From: Ruegeria lacuscaerulensis ITI-1157
Lineage (GTDB): Bacteria > Pseudomonadota > Alphaproteobacteria > Rhodobacterales > Rhodobacteraceae
DNA: 64,000 bases
Reading direction: 5' to 3'
NCBI GenBank assembly: GCA_000161775.1
Contig: GG704596.1
Coordinates: 1,323,113-1,387,112, forward strand
Shown here: one piece after another, positions 1 to 10,092 of the stretch
Position numbering within the stretch: position 1 is the stretch's first letter
Layout: the number at the start of each line of letters is the position of its first letter
Position numbers and translations under genes: made by a program
The notes under the pieces: model-generated
What the model was told of the DNA's origin: nothing
Databases searched by the model: none
The model's input: the letters and a program-made list of their open reading frames with translations, nothing else

Positions 1-246
1 GAGGTCGGTGCGCACATGCTTTACACCACCAACGAGGACGTGCCGGGCATCATCGGCACGCTGGGGAAGACCATGGGCGAGCATGGCGTGAACATCGCCA
101 ACTTTACCTTGGGCCGCGCGGAAGCCGGCGGCGAAGCGATCGCGCTGCTGTATGTTGACGAGCCGGTTCCGGCCGAAGCCCGCGCCAAGCTGGCCGAGAC
201 CGGGCTGTTCACCCAGATCAAGCCGCTGGAGTTCGACGTGGTCTGA
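1..246 (+). CDS. serA: D-3-phosphoglycerate dehydrogenase, C-terminal ACT domain (5' truncated)
   Basis: Only the last 81 codons lie in the window; the start is upstream of base 1. The visible part is an ACT regulatory domain: an NEDVPGIIG loop, then GVNIANFTLGR and an AIALLYVD strand, the arrangement at the C-terminus of serine-pathway phosphoglycerate dehydrogenases. SerA oxidises 3-phosphoglycerate to 3-phosphohydroxypyruvate, the first step of serine synthesis; the ACT domain usually carries the serine feedback site. The third enzyme of the pathway, serB, lies about 10 kb downstream on the same strand, beyond the hut cluster. Other ACT-domain enzymes are possible, but the ending at FDVV and the presence of serB make SerA the best call. 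Confidence 0.85.
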   Translation, partial: EVGAHMLYTTNEDVPGIIGTLGKTMGEHGVNIANFTLGRAEAGGEAIALLYVDEPVPAEARAKLAETGLFTQIKPLEFDVV

Positions 247-349
247 TCTGCAATCCGAACCCACGGGCAGTTGCCGAATCCCGCAGGTTCGACAACTGCA
301 CCGGGGAAAGGAAATGCCAAAGGTTGCCGGGTCTCGACGATCCTGATGC

Positions 350-865
350 TCAGAACCCCTTGGTGTACCGCAACAATATGGTTTCGCTGCCGGGCTCGTA
401 GTTTTTGAACTCCGAATTGAATAGGTGATCCATCGAAACTGAAAGGCGGCTGGATTCTGTCAGTCGGTATCCAGCGCCGATAGAGGTGCGGTATTGAAAG
501 CTGTCGGTAAGCTTTCGTGGGGGCGACTCGCCACCCGGAAAATATCCTCCTGCCGCAAGACTGAACTCGAAAAACACCCGATCCATTCCGAAATGAAGCA
601 GTGAATGCATGCCAATTCCGGCAAAGATATCGTGTTCGGTGTCTACAAGTACTGACGCCATCGCCGATATATCCACCCAAGATGCTCGCACGAAAGGATC
701 TGAGTGAATCTCAACCAAACCGGCAAAAGCGGGATCTCCGTCGATGTCGAACAGATCGTCGGCCCCCAGTCCGGCCACCCACTCGGCAGAATTGGCAGTG
801 CCTGGCACGAACGTCAAAAGCGAGCCGGCCACCGCGATCGCCCTTCCGATCGTCTCAAATACCAT
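350..865 (-). CDS. PagL-like outer-membrane protein (acyloxyacyl hydrolase / lipid A deacylase fold)
   Basis: A 171-residue protein with an N-terminal signal peptide (roughly residues 1-27, cleavage near ANSAEW), alternating beta-strand composition and a terminal Phe, as in small outer-membrane barrels. The C-terminal pattern MDHLFNSEF followed by PGSETILLRY resembles the H-x-S-N...PG region of PagL-type lipid A 3-O-deacylases. The position normally held by the catalytic Ser (two after His) is Phe, although a Ser follows the Asn. It may therefore be a non-catalytic relative or use a shifted residue. It is a single gene facing the end of serA. The fold call is moderate; enzymatic activity is doubtful. 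Confidence 0.6.
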   Translation of the reverse strand: MVFETIGRAIAVAGSLLTFVPGTANSAEWVAGLGADDLFDIDGDPAFAGLVEIHSDPFVRASWVDISAMASVLVDTEHDIFAGIGMHSLLHFGMDRVFFEFSLAAGGYFPGGESPPRKLTDSFQYRTSIGAGYRLTESSRLSVSMDHLFNSEFKNYEPGSETILLRYTKGF

Positions 866-1004
866 CTTCCCTGTATTTCCTTTTGCAGGTTGGTTGCTCG
901 TTCCGAGAAAGTTGCCTGCGCGCAGGGCCTTGTGTCAATAAATTAGAGTTTTCGGACAAGGGTCGCCCGCCACATACTTTCCATTGGACGCGATGAGGAA
1001 CGCT

Positions 1005-2522
1005 TCAATTGCCTTGAAACATTGCCTTGTAGGTCTCGCGCAGAACGTTTTTCTGCACCTTGCCCATCGTGTTGCGCGGCAGTTCGTCCAGGAGGATCAG
1101 CCTGCGGGGATGTTTGAAACGGGCAAGGCTTTGGCGCACCGCCTCCATGATCGCGTCCAGATCCGGTGCCGCGCCGGCCTCGGGCACCAGGATGCCCAGC
1201 ACGGTCTCCCCGAAATCCGGGTGGGGCACGCCGATCACCGCGCTTTCCAGCACGCCAAGCTGGTCATCCAGAACCAGCTCGATTTCCTTGGGATAGATGT
1301 TGTAGCCGCCCGATATGATCAGGTCCTTGCCCCGCCCGACGATATGCACGTAGCCGTCCGCGTCGATGCGGCCCAGATCACCGGTGATGAAGAACCCGTC
1401 CTCGCGCAGTTCGGCGGCGGTTTTCTCGGGCATCTGCCAATAGCCCTTGAACACGTTCGGGCCGCGCACCTCGATCATGCCGATCTCGCCCTGCGGCAGC
1501 GGATCGCCCGTTTCGGGGTCGGTGATCTTCAACTCGACCCCAGGCAGCGGAAAGCCCACGGTTCCGGCCCGACGCTCGCCGTCATAGGGGTTCGAGGTGT
1601 TCATGTTGGTCTCGGTCATGCCATAGCGTTCGAGGATACGGTGGCCGGTGCGTTGCTCGAACCGCGTGTGGGTTTCGGCCAGCAGCGGCGCCGAACCGGA
1701 TATGAACAGCCGCATGTGCCGGGTCAGATCTCCGGTGAACCGGTCGTCGTCCAGGAGGCGCGTGTAGAAGGTCGGCACCCCCATCATCGAGGTCGCCTTG
1801 GGCATCAGGCGCAGGATTTCGCCCAGATCGAAGCCCGGCAGAAAGATCATCGACCCGCCGGCCGCCAGCATGACATTGGTGGCCACGAACAGGCCATGGG
1901 TGTGAAAGATCGGCAGCGCGTGCAGCAAAACGTCATCCGCGGTGAAGCGCCATTCCCGTACCAGCGTTTCTGCGTTCGACAGCAGATTCGCCTGCGTCAG
2001 CATGGCGCCCTTGGACCGCCCGGTAGTGCCCGAAGTGTAAAGAAACGCGGCCAGATCCTCCGGCGTGCGGCGCACTGGTTCAAACGCCGGCAGCATCCCC
2101 AGCGCGCGCCGCATCAGGCTGCCCGAGCCGTCGGCGTTCAGCGTTTCGACCCGCGCGCCATGCCCGTGGGCGATGGGCTCCAGTTCGGACAGCGCGCCCG
2201 CATCGCAGACCACCAGCGCAGCGCCGCTGTTGTCGATGAAATAGCTCAGCTCGGCGCCGGTATAGGCGGTGTTCAGCGGCAGAAAGATCAGCCCGGCCTG
2301 AACGCAGGCCGCATACAGCGCCAGCGCCTCGGGCGATTTGTGGACTTGAACGGCCACCCGGTCGTCCGGTTCCAGCCCCAGCCCCGTCAGCGCGTTGGCC
2401 AGCCGCGCCGTCATGTCCAGAAACGCGGCATGGGTCATCGTCTGCCCATCCGGTAGATGCAGAAACGGCGTGTCTTTGCCCGCATGGATGCCGAACAGAC
2501 GATCAAAAAGCGGGTTGGCCAT
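1005..2522 (-). CDS. matB: Malonyl-CoA synthetase (AMP-forming acyl-CoA synthetase)
   Basis: A 505-residue ANL-superfamily adenylating enzyme that would activate malonate (or methylmalonate) with ATP and CoA to give malonyl-CoA in the cytosol. The P-loop YTSGTTGRSKGA is at about 162-173, ERYGMTET at 298-305, GDLG at 381-384, and the C-terminal catalytic lysine in NTMGK at 488. The start is set by AGGAGG a few bases upstream of ATG at 2522; longer open frame upstream has no ribosome site and unlike composition. Length and motif spacing match MatB of alphaproteobacteria. No malonyl-CoA decarboxylase is adjacent. It follows hutC by about 90 bp on the same strand and may share some transcription. 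Other short-chain acyl-CoA synthetases are the alternative. Confidence 0.82.
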   Translation of the reverse strand: MANPLFDRLFGIHAGKDTPFLHLPDGQTMTHAAFLDMTARLANALTGLGLEPDDRVAVQVHKSPEALALYAACVQAGLIFLPLNTAYTGAELSYFIDNSGAALVVCDAGALSELEPIAHGHGARVETLNADGSGSLMRRALGMLPAFEPVRRTPEDLAAFLYTSGTTGRSKGAMLTQANLLSNAETLVREWRFTADDVLLHALPIFHTHGLFVATNVMLAAGGSMIFLPGFDLGEILRLMPKATSMMGVPTFYTRLLDDDRFTGDLTRHMRLFISGSAPLLAETHTRFEQRTGHRILERYGMTETNMNTSNPYDGERRAGTVGFPLPGVELKITDPETGDPLPQGEIGMIEVRGPNVFKGYWQMPEKTAAELREDGFFITGDLGRIDADGYVHIVGRGKDLIISGGYNIYPKEIELVLDDQLGVLESAVIGVPHPDFGETVLGILVPEAGAAPDLDAIMEAVRQSLARFKHPRRLILLDELPRNTMGKVQKNVLRETYKAMFQGN

Positions 2523-2611
2523 TTCGGGTCCTCCTGATTGCGGTGCCGCCGCACCGGACCCTGTATCGGATCGCGACGCTGGTAAAGACCCTGTTGCGGA
2601 CCTTTTTTGCC

Positions 2612-3316
2612 TCAGAGCCGGGTGGTCATGCGATAGCCGGCGGCGAAATACATCTTGGCCAGCGTCACCGGCTGCCCCTGCAGCCATGTGATGCGCTCGG
2701 CGGTAAAGACCGGCTCGCCTTCGGTCACGTCCATAAAACCGGCCAGCGTGGCGTCGGCCCGGCTGGCCAGAAAGGACAGCTCGACATTGGTGAAAGGGAC
2801 CGTCTGCACCAGCCATTCATTCGGGCCGATGGCCGAGAAATCGGCCTGCTCGACCTGCGGCACGCTGTTGATGACGATCCAGCGGTCCTCGAACTGAAAG
2901 GGGGTGTTGCCGGAATAGTGCATGCAGCGCACATGCACCACGCGCTGCCCCGGTGTCAGCGCCAGCCGGGCCGCCAGCCATTCGGGCGCGGTCTCGGCCT
3001 GCGCCGAGACCAGCGCATAGCGATAGGTGCCGCCCATGGCCTCGACCTCGTCGCGCACCAGCGGGATGGTGAAGCGGGCCTGCCGCTGCGGGGCGCTGGA
3101 CACGCGCGTGCCTGCCTTGCGGCGGCGTTCAAGGAAACCTTCCTCGGCCAGCTCGCGCAGCGCGCGGTTCACCGTGGTGCGTGTGCAAGAAAACTCAACT
3201 GCCAGGTCCTCTTCGTTGGGCATCAAAGTGTCGGGCCGCCATTCGCCGGAACGGATGCGGCCAAGCACGGTCTGCTTGATGTCCTTGTAGCTGGTGGTCT
3301 CGGTGCTTTGGGTCAT
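2612..3316 (-). CDS. hutC: Histidine utilisation repressor, GntR/HutC family
   Basis: A 234-residue regulator. Residues about 8-75 form a GntR winged helix, with the recognition helix around SCTRTTVNRALRELAEEGFLERR, and the remainder is a UTRA ligand-binding domain of the HutC subfamily. HutC proteins repress hut genes and are released by urocanate. The ATG at 3316 starts the conserved helix; an earlier ATG at 3370 would add 18 residues overlapping hutF. It lies 28 bp downstream of hutF and probably shares its transcript, so the regulator sits inside the regulon it controls. A likely operator is at 4721-4728 between hutF and hutI. Confidence 0.88.
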   Translation of the reverse strand: MTQSTETTSYKDIKQTVLGRIRSGEWRPDTLMPNEEDLAVEFSCTRTTVNRALRELAEEGFLERRRKAGTRVSSAPQRQARFTIPLVRDEVEAMGGTYRYALVSAQAETAPEWLAARLALTPGQRVVHVRCMHYSGNTPFQFEDRWIVINSVPQVEQADFSAIGPNEWLVQTVPFTNVELSFLASRADATLAGFMDVTEGEPVFTAERITWLQGQPVTLAKMYFAAGYRMTTRL

Positions 3317-3344
3317 GGGGTGCTCGGGTTGGTATTGCGGTTGA

Positions 3345-4706
3345 TTAGACTCGGGACAGCAGATCGGCAATGGCCCGGCGATAGGCGGGAATGATCTTGT
3401 TGCGCGCGACGTGGCGCCCGGCGCGGACCATGTGGCGGCCGGCCGACCACAGATCGGTCACCAGCCCGTCGGGGGCCGCGAAACACAGCCCGTCCAGCAG
3501 TTGGTCGTCTCGCAAGGCGCACAGGGTCGGGTGCGCGCGGTCGAGGGCCACCAGATCGGCCAGCTTGCCCGGAGCGATTTCCCCGGCGTCGCGCCCAAGC
3601 GCCTGCGCGCCGCCTTGGGCCGCGCCTGTATACAGGGCATGCCCGACCGAGCCTTCGCCCCCCACCAGAACCGCCCGGGCGCGGTCGCGCAGGCGCTGCG
3701 AATATTCGAGATTCCGTAGCTCTTCGGGCAGCGAAATCCGAATGTTAGAGTCTGATCCAACCCCGAACCGCCCGTTCGCAGCTACATAGGTCGGCCCTTC
3801 GAAAATACCGTCGCCCAGATTGGCCTCGGTGATCGGGCACAGCCCCGCCACGGCGCCCGACCGCGCCAGCGCCCGGGTTTCGCCGGGCGTCATATGGGTG
3901 GCGTGGACCAGGCACCAGCGATCATCGACCGGCAGGGTGTTCAGCACCCAATCCACCGGGCGGCAGCCCAAAGCGGCCTGCACGTCCTGAACCTCTTTCA
4001 CCTGCTCGGCGATGTGGATGTGAACAGGGCCGTCCGGGACGTTGTCGATCAGGGCGCCAAGGTCGCCGGGGCGGGTGGCCCGCAGCGAATGTGGGGCGAT
4101 GCCGACGATGGTGTCGGCCGGGGCCTGCCCCGACAGGCTCCGGGTCGCGTCGAGCAGGTCCAGATAGCGGTCCAGATCGTTGCCGAACCGCAATTGCCCA
4201 CCGGTCAGAGCCTCCTGCCGGACTCCGCCACAGGTGTAGAGCACCGGCAGATGGGTCAGCCCGATCCCCGTCTGCTGCGCGGCGGCAAAGATGCGCTGGC
4301 TCAGTTCCGACAGATCGGCATAGGGCGCGCCGCCGGGTTGGTGGTGGACATAGTGGAACTCGCCCACCGCGGCATAGCCGGCCTCCTGCATTTCAAGGAA
4401 GGTCAGGGCGGCGATCGCCTCGATATGCGCGGGCGTCAGATTGTCCAGAAACCGGTACATCAGCTGCCGCCAGCTCCAGAAGCTTTCCCGGCCGGCGGTT
4501 CGGGTCTCGGTCATCCCGGCCATGGCGCGTTGAAAGCTGTGGCTGTGCAGGTTCGACAGGGCCGGCAGCAAAAGATCGACGCATATATCGCCGGGCGCGG
4601 GTGGGACGTTGTGCTGCAGCCCGGCAATCCGCCCTTCGGTGATTTCCACCCGCAGGTTCGACGCCCAATCAGACCCTAACAAAGCGGTTTTTGCGTGTAT
4701 CGTCAT
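3345..4706 (-). CDS. hutF: N-formimidoyl-L-glutamate deiminase
   Basis: A 453-residue amidohydrolase that converts formiminoglutamate to N-formylglutamate plus ammonia, the fourth step of the five-step histidine pathway. The metal-binding pair is H54/H56 in SNLHSHSF. Further ligand regions are HIHIAEQ, LVHATHM and the late Asp motif GSDSNIR, in the usual order. The start at 4706 gives the family length; an upstream in-frame ATG would place 42 unlike residues over the divergent promoter. It is transcribed away from hutI and followed by hutC. Pairing with hutG, rather than a formiminoglutamase, fixes the route as HutF/HutG. Confidence 0.93.
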   Translation of the reverse strand: MTIHAKTALLGSDWASNLRVEITEGRIAGLQHNVPPAPGDICVDLLLPALSNLHSHSFQRAMAGMTETRTAGRESFWSWRQLMYRFLDNLTPAHIEAIAALTFLEMQEAGYAAVGEFHYVHHQPGGAPYADLSELSQRIFAAAQQTGIGLTHLPVLYTCGGVRQEALTGGQLRFGNDLDRYLDLLDATRSLSGQAPADTIVGIAPHSLRATRPGDLGALIDNVPDGPVHIHIAEQVKEVQDVQAALGCRPVDWVLNTLPVDDRWCLVHATHMTPGETRALARSGAVAGLCPITEANLGDGIFEGPTYVAANGRFGVGSDSNIRISLPEELRNLEYSQRLRDRARAVLVGGEGSVGHALYTGAAQGGAQALGRDAGEIAPGKLADLVALDRAHPTLCALRDDQLLDGLCFAAPDGLVTDLWSAGRHMVRAGRHVARNKIIPAYRRAIADLLSRV

Positions 4707-4720
4707 ACTGCACTCAATTT

Positions 4721-4728
4721 GTGTAGAC
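4721..4728. promoter_or_regulatory. Candidate HutC operator in the divergent hutF/hutI promoter region
   Basis: The 82-bp gap between the divergent hutF and hutI starts holds GTGTAGAC, which fits the GT-N-TA-N-AC core described for HutC-subfamily GntR operators. A second small palindrome, CGTATACG, lies at 4743-4750. Both sit in an AT-richer patch of an otherwise GC-rich region, where promoters for both directions must be. That HutC binds here is inferred from position and motif. Confidence 0.5.
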
Positions 4729-4788
4729 TTGAAATTTTTACCCGTATACGAAAAAACAAACCGCAACGGGAGTCCAAAAGGAATCGCC

Positions 4789-5994
4789 ATGGCCGAAAAA
4801 ACTGTCCTCCGCTGCCAGCACGTTGCGACCATGGCCGAGGGCGCGGCGCCCTATGGCCTGATCGAGGATGCCGTCATCGTGGTGGGCGGCGACCGGATCG
4901 ACTGGGTTGGTCCGTGGCAGGATTCGTCGGCGCAACAGGCCGGCCCGGTCATCGACTATCGTGACCGCCTGATCACGCCGGGCCTGATCGACCCGCACAC
5001 ACATGTCGTGTTCGGCGGCAATCGCGCCGCCGAGTTCGAGATGCGTCTGAACGGCGCCTCTTACGCCGATATCGCCCGGGCCGGTGGCGGTATCCTGTCC
5101 ACGGTGGCGGCCACCCGCGCGGCCAGCCAGCAAGAGCTGCTGGACACCGCCTTGCCCCGCGTCGATGCCCTGATCGCCGAAGGGGTGACCTGCATCGAGA
5201 TCAAATCGGGTTATGGTCTGGAGCCCGAGGCGGAGCTGCGCATGTTGCGCGTGGCCCGTCAGATCCCGCAGCTGCGCCCGGTTCGGGTGGTGACCAGTTT
5301 TCTTGGCGCGCATGCGATCCCGCCCGAATACACCGGGCGCGCGGACGCCTATATCGACACGGTCTGCATCCCGACCCTGCGCGCGGCCCATGCCGAGGGG
5401 CTGGTCGACGCGGTCGACGGGTTTTGCGAGGGAATCGCCTTCGATACGGCTCAGGTCGCGCGGGTGTTCGATGCCGCGCGTGACCTGGGGCTGCCGGTCA
5501 AGCTGCATGCCGAGCAATTGTCGAACCTGGGCGGGGCCCGACTGGCGGCGTCCTACGGTGCTCTGTCAGCCGATCATCTGGAATATGTGGATGCCGCCGG
5601 CGTGGCGGCCATGGCCGAGGCCGGAACGACTGCGGTTCTGCTGCCCGGCGCCTTTTACACGTTGCGGGAAACGCAGGCCCCGACGATCGACCTGTTCCGC
5701 AAGGCCGGGGTGCCGATGGCCCTGGCCACCGATTGCAACCCGGGGTCCTCGCCGCTGACGTCGCTGCTGCTGACGATGAACATGGGCTGCACCCTGTTTG
5801 GCATGACCCCGGCCGAGGCGCTGGCCGGGGTCACGCGCAATGCCGCCCGCGCGCTTGGGTTGGCCGATGCCGGCACGATCGCGCCGGGCCAGCGGGCGGA
5901 TCTGGCTGTGTGGGATGTCTCTCACCCGGCCGAGCTGGCCTATCGGATCGGGTTCAACCCGCTGCACGCACGCATTTTCGGAGGGGAAGCATGA
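4789..5994 (+). CDS. hutI: Imidazolonepropionase
   Basis: A 401-residue amidohydrolase that opens 4-imidazolone-5-propionate to formiminoglutamate, the third step of histidine breakdown. Metal ligands H70 and H72 lie in [13 protein letters not shown]; later ligand regions are KLHAEQLS and ATDCNPGSS. The ATG at 4789 follows an AAAGGA ribosome site at about 4777-4782 and matches the family N-terminus; longer in-frame extensions would run back across the divergent promoter. The stop overlaps the hutH start as ATGA, so the two are translationally coupled. It is the first gene of the rightward hut operon. Confidence 0.95.
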   Translation: MAEKTVLRCQHVATMAEGAAPYGLIEDAVIVVGGDRIDWVGPWQDSSAQQAGPVIDYRDRLITPGLIDPHTHVVFGGNRAAEFEMRLNGASYADIARAGGGILSTVAATRAASQQELLDTALPRVDALIAEGVTCIEIKSGYGLEPEAELRMLRVARQIPQLRPVRVVTSFLGAHAIPPEYTGRADAYIDTVCIPTLRAAHAEGLVDAVDGFCEGIAFDTAQVARVFDAARDLGLPVKLHAEQLSNLGGARLAASYGALSADHLEYVDAAGVAAMAEAGTTAVLLPGAFYTLRETQAPTIDLFRKAGVPMALATDCNPGSSPLTSLLLTMNMGCTLFGMTPAEALAGVTRNAARALGLADAGTIAPGQRADLAVWDVSHPAELAYRIGFNPLHARIFGGEA

Positions 5995-7529
5995 GCGCTC
6001 TGACCTTGGTTCCGGGGCAGGTCTCGCTGGCCCAACTGGCGGAGATCTACTGGAACGAAACGCCGGTGGTTCTGGATCATTGTTGTCGCCCGGCTGTCGA
6101 GGCCGCTGCCGCCCGCATCGCCGAGGCCGCCGCCGGTGACCAGCCCGTATATGGCGTGAATACCGGTTTCGGCAAGCTGGCCAGCCTCAAGATCGCGGCC
6201 AAGGACACCTCGGCGCTGCAGCGCAACCTGATCCTCAGCCATTGCTGCGGGGTCGGCCCGGCGGTGCCGCGGCGGTTGGCGCGCCTGATGATGGCGCTCA
6301 AGCTGTTGTCCTTTGGACGCGGTGCATCCGGTGTGCGGTGGGCGCTGGTGGACCTGCTGCAACAGATGCTCGCCCGTGGCGTGACCCCGGTGATCCCGGC
6401 GCAGGGCTCGGTGGGGGCCTCGGGCGATCTGGCGCCGCTGGCGCACATGACCGCGGTGGTCATCGGCCAAGGCGAAGCCGAGCTGAACGGTACGGTCATG
6501 CCGGGGGCACAAGCCTTGAAAAAGGCCGGGTTAGAGCCTGTTCAGCTGGGACCGAAAGAGGGGCTGGCCTTCATCAACGGCACCCAGTTTTCGACGGCCT
6601 ACGCCTTGGCGGGCCTGTTCGAAGGCTGGCGCGCGGCGCAGAACGCGCTGGTCGTTTCGGCCGTTTCGACCGATGCCATCATGGGCTCCACCGCGCCGCT
6701 GCAGCCCGAGATCCATGCCCTGCGTGGCCATCGCGGCCAGATCGAGGCCGCCAGCGTCATGCGCGCCGTGCTGCAGGGTTCGGAAATCCGCGAAAGCCAT
6801 CGCGAGGGCGACTGCCGCGTGCAGGACCCGTATTGCATCCGCTGCCAGCCGCAGGTCACCGGTGCGGCGATGGACGTGATCCGGCAGGCCGCCGCGACCT
6901 TGCAGACCGAGGCCAACGCGGCCACTGACAACCCGCTGGTGCTGTCCGATCCCGACATGATCGTCTCGGGCGGCAATTTTCACGCCGAACCGGTGGGGTT
7001 TGCCGCCGACATGATCGCGCTGGCCCTGTCCGAGATCGGCGCCATCGCGCAACGCCGGATCGCGCTGATGGTGGATCCGACGCTCAGCTTCGATCTGCCG
7101 CCATTCCTGACCCCCAATCCGGGTCTGAATTCCGGCTTCATGATCGCCGAGGTCACGACCGCCGCGCTGATGAGCGAGAACAAGCATCTGGCCAACCCCT
7201 GCGTCACCGACAGCACGCCCACCTCGGCCAACCAGGAAGATCACGTCTCGATGGCCGCCCACGGGGCGCGGCGTCTGACGCGCATGGTGGAAAACCTGAA
7301 CCACATTCTGGGGATCGAACTGCTCTGCGCCGCCCAGGGCGTCGAGTTCCGCGCCCCGCTGGTCACCAGCGCGTCCTTGCAACGGGTGATTGCGCGGCTG
7401 CGCATCGACATCCCGCCCTTGGCCGAGGACCGGTACCTGGCCCCGGACCTGGAGCAGGCCAAGGATCTTGTAGCCAGTGGCGCGATCCTGGAGGTGCTGG
7501 GCGTGCCGCTGCCGGAGGTGACGGCATGA
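5991..7529 (+). CDS. hutH: Histidine ammonia-lyase
   Basis: A 512-residue lyase that removes ammonia from L-histidine to give trans-urocanate, the committed step of the pathway. The Ala143-Ser144-Gly145 triad inside [15 protein letters not shown] cyclises to the MIO electrophile. The conserved substrate loop [10 protein letters not shown] is at about 54-63, and the late [10 protein letters not shown] segment is also present. The start overlaps the hutI stop (ATGA), preceded by GGAGGGG. The hutG start again overlaps the stop by 4 bp. No residue changes suggest loss of function or a phenylalanine/tyrosine lyase. Confidence 0.96.
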   Translation: MSALTLVPGQVSLAQLAEIYWNETPVVLDHCCRPAVEAAAARIAEAAAGDQPVYGVNTGFGKLASLKIAAKDTSALQRNLILSHCCGVGPAVPRRLARLMMALKLLSFGRGASGVRWALVDLLQQMLARGVTPVIPAQGSVGASGDLAPLAHMTAVVIGQGEAELNGTVMPGAQALKKAGLEPVQLGPKEGLAFINGTQFSTAYALAGLFEGWRAAQNALVVSAVSTDAIMGSTAPLQPEIHALRGHRGQIEAASVMRAVLQGSEIRESHREGDCRVQDPYCIRCQPQVTGAAMDVIRQAAATLQTEANAATDNPLVLSDPDMIVSGGNFHAEPVGFAADMIALALSEIGAIAQRRIALMVDPTLSFDLPPFLTPNPGLNSGFMIAEVTTAALMSENKHLANPCVTDSTPTSANQEDHVSMAAHGARRLTRMVENLNHILGIELLCAAQGVEFRAPLVTSASLQRVIARLRIDIPPLAEDRYLAPDLEQAKDLVASGAILEVLGVPLPEVTA

Positions 7530-8341
7530 CCGTGGTCGAGGTGCAGCGGGGGCAGGGCCCGATCGTGTTGGGCCAGCCGCATGGCGGAACCTTCGTGCCC
7601 GAGGAGATCCATGCGCGCCTGAACCAGACCGGCCGGGCGTTGGCCGACACGGATTGGCACATAAACAGGCTCTATAAGGGGCTTTTTGGCGATATGACGG
7701 TGGTTCAGTCCCGCGTGCACCGCTATGCGATCGACGTCAATCGCGATCCGGCGGGCGTGTCGCTCTATCCGGGGCAGAACACGACGACCCTGGTGCCGCT
7801 GACCGATTTCGACGGGCGCCCCATATGGCTCGAAGGGCAGGAGCCGTCGGAGGATGAAATCGAGGTGAGGCGCGAGAAGTTCCACGCCCCCTACCACGCC
7901 GCGTTGCAGGAAGAGTTGCAGCGGGTGCGAGCTAGGCATGGCGTCGCGATCCTTTTCGACTGCCACTCGATCCGGTCGCGGATCCCCTTCTTGTTCGACG
8001 GAGAACTGCCGGTCTTCAATACTGGCACCAATGACGGAACCACCTGCGCACCCGAGGTCGCGCAGGCGGTGGATGCCGTGGCCCGGGCGTCGGGCTGTAC
8101 CGCTGTGCTGAACGGCCGGTTCAAGGGCGGCTGGACCACCCGGCACTATGGCCGCCCAGCCAAGGGCATACATGCGATCCAGATGGAGATCGCCCAACGC
8201 GCCTATATGGACGAGACGCCGCCCTGGACATGGCGCGCGGACCGGGCCGAACGCCTGCGCCCGCACCTGCAAGAGATGCTTGACCGCCTGCGTGCCCTGG
8301 CCCTGTCGGGCGCGCTGGCCGAAGAAGGAGCCCAGAAATGA
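7526..8341 (+). CDS. hutG: N-formylglutamate deformylase
   Basis: A 271-residue member of the N-formylglutamate amidohydrolase family that releases formate and glutamate, the last step of the HutF/HutG route. Family features include the N-terminal [10 protein letters not shown] metal-site region, the [10 protein letters not shown] segment, the [21 protein letters not shown] core and a late [11 protein letters not shown] segment. It overlaps hutH by ATGA at its start and hutU by ATGA at its end. This family is distinct from the arginase-like formiminoglutamases that are also called HutG in other bacteria. Confidence 0.93.
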   Translation: MTVVEVQRGQGPIVLGQPHGGTFVPEEIHARLNQTGRALADTDWHINRLYKGLFGDMTVVQSRVHRYAIDVNRDPAGVSLYPGQNTTTLVPLTDFDGRPIWLEGQEPSEDEIEVRREKFHAPYHAALQEELQRVRARHGVAILFDCHSIRSRIPFLFDGELPVFNTGTNDGTTCAPEVAQAVDAVARASGCTAVLNGRFKGGWTTRHYGRPAKGIHAIQMEIAQRAYMDETPPWTWRADRAERLRPHLQEMLDRLRALALSGALAEEGAQK

Positions 8342-10020
8342 GTGACCCGCGCAAGAACACCCGAGACGTCTTTCCGCCGACCGGTCCCGAGTTGAACGCC
8401 AAAAGCTGGCTGACCGAGGCCCCGTTGCGGATGCTGATGAACAACCTGCACCCCGACGTGGCCGAAAACCCGCACGAACTGGTGGTCTATGGCGGCATTG
8501 GCCGTGCGGCGCGGACCTGGAAGGATTTCGACACTATCGTTGCCAGTTTGAAGGATCTCGAGTCCGACGAGACCCTGATCGTTCAGTCCGGCAAGCCGGT
8601 GGCGATCATCCGCACGCACAAGGACGCGCCGCGGGTGCTGATCGCCAATTCGAACCTGGTGCCGCATTGGGCGACCTGGGACCATTTCAACGAATTGGAT
8701 AAGAAGGGCCTGATGATGTACGGCCAGATGACGGCCGGGTCGTGGATCTATATCGGCACGCAGGGCATCGTTCAGGGCACCTATGAAACCTTCGCCGAGG
8801 CTGGGCGCCAGCACTACGGGGGTGACCTGACCGGCCGATGGATCCTGACCGGTGGGCTGGGGGGCATGGGCGGAGCACAGCCCCTGGCGGCAGTCTTCGC
8901 CGGGGCCTGCTGTCTGGCGGTGGAATGCAACCCTGACAGCATCGATTTCCGCCTGCGCACCAAATACCTGGATGAAAAGGCCGAAACGCTGGATGAGGCG
9001 CTCGCCATGATCGACCGCTGGACCAAGGCGGGCGAGGCGAAATCGGTGGGTCTGCTGGGCAATGCGGCCGAGATCTTTCCCGAGATCTACCGCCGCATGA
9101 CCGCCGGCGGGATGCGCCCCGACATCGTGACCGACCAGACCAGCGCCCATGATCCGATCAACGGGTATCTGCCCTTGGGCTGGACCCTGGCCCAGTGGCG
9201 CGAAAAGCGGGAAACAGACCCTAAAGCTGTGGAAAAGGCCGCGCGGGCCTCGATGAAGCAGCATGTCGCGGCGATGGTCGACTTCTGGAACGCGGGCGTG
9301 CCGACGCTCGACTATGGCAACAACATCCGTCAGGTGGCGCAGGACGAGGGGCTTGAGAACGCCTTTGCCTTTCCCGGTTTCGTCCCGGCCTATATCCGCC
9401 CGCTGTTCTGCCGTGGCATCGGCCCGTTCCGCTGGTGCGCGCTGTCGGGCGACCCCGAGGATATCTACAAGACCGACGCCAAGATGAAAGAGCTGTTCCC
9501 GGAGAACGAGCATCTGCATCGCTGGCTGGACATGGCGCAGGAGCGGATCGCGTTTCAGGGCTTGCCCGCGCGGATCTGCTGGATCGGGCTGGGCGACCGG
9601 CACCGCGCGGGTCTGGCCTTCAACGAGATGGTCGCGAACGGAGAGCTGAGCGCACCGGTCGTCATCGGACGGGATCATCTGGACAGCGGCTCGGTCGCCA
9701 GCCCCAACCGCGAGACCGAGGCGATGCTGGACGGGTCCGACGCCGTGTCGGACTGGCCGCTGCTGAACGCGTTGATCAACACCGCCAGCGGCGCGACCTG
9801 GGTGTCGCTGCATCACGGCGGCGGGGTCGGGATGGGCTTCAGCCAGCATGCGGGCGTGGTGATCTGCGCCGACGGCACCGAGGACGCCGCGCGGCGGCTG
9901 GAGCGGGTGTTGTGGAACGACCCGGCCTCGGGCGTGTGGCGTCATGCGGATGCGGGGTATGACATCGCCAAGGACTGCGCCCGCGAACACGGGCTGCGCC
10001 TGCCGGGCATTCTGGGGTAG
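8338..10020 (+). CDS. hutU: Urocanate hydratase
   Basis: A 560-residue urocanase that adds water to urocanate to give imidazolonepropionate, the second step of the pathway, using tightly bound NAD+. The NAD loop [12 protein letters not shown] is at about 178-189, with the CLAVEC segment shortly after and the conserved [17 protein letters not shown] region near the C-terminus. Full length for the family (about 555-560). It is the last gene of the hutIHGU operon; all internal junctions are 4-bp overlaps, which points to tight co-translation. serB begins 72 bp further on. Confidence 0.96.
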   Translation: MSDPRKNTRDVFPPTGPELNAKSWLTEAPLRMLMNNLHPDVAENPHELVVYGGIGRAARTWKDFDTIVASLKDLESDETLIVQSGKPVAIIRTHKDAPRVLIANSNLVPHWATWDHFNELDKKGLMMYGQMTAGSWIYIGTQGIVQGTYETFAEAGRQHYGGDLTGRWILTGGLGGMGGAQPLAAVFAGACCLAVECNPDSIDFRLRTKYLDEKAETLDEALAMIDRWTKAGEAKSVGLLGNAAEIFPEIYRRMTAGGMRPDIVTDQTSAHDPINGYLPLGWTLAQWREKRETDPKAVEKAARASMKQHVAAMVDFWNAGVPTLDYGNNIRQVAQDEGLENAFAFPGFVPAYIRPLFCRGIGPFRWCALSGDPEDIYKTDAKMKELFPENEHLHRWLDMAQERIAFQGLPARICWIGLGDRHRAGLAFNEMVANGELSAPVVIGRDHLDSGSVASPNRETEAMLDGSDAVSDWPLLNALINTASGATWVSLHHGGGVGMGFSQHAGVVICADGTEDAARRLERVLWNDPASGVWRHADAGYDIAKDCAREHGLRLPGILG

Positions 10021-10092
10021 CGGCGCGGAATTGGCCTCTGGCGGAAATGCTGCGCCTGCGATATGCGCAGGGCAGGCTGCCGGAGGATCAAG

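Noticed and set aside
984-2456. A 490-codon plus-strand open frame
   Set aside because: It is the complement of malonyl-CoA synthetase, with His/Gln/Arg-rich shadow composition.
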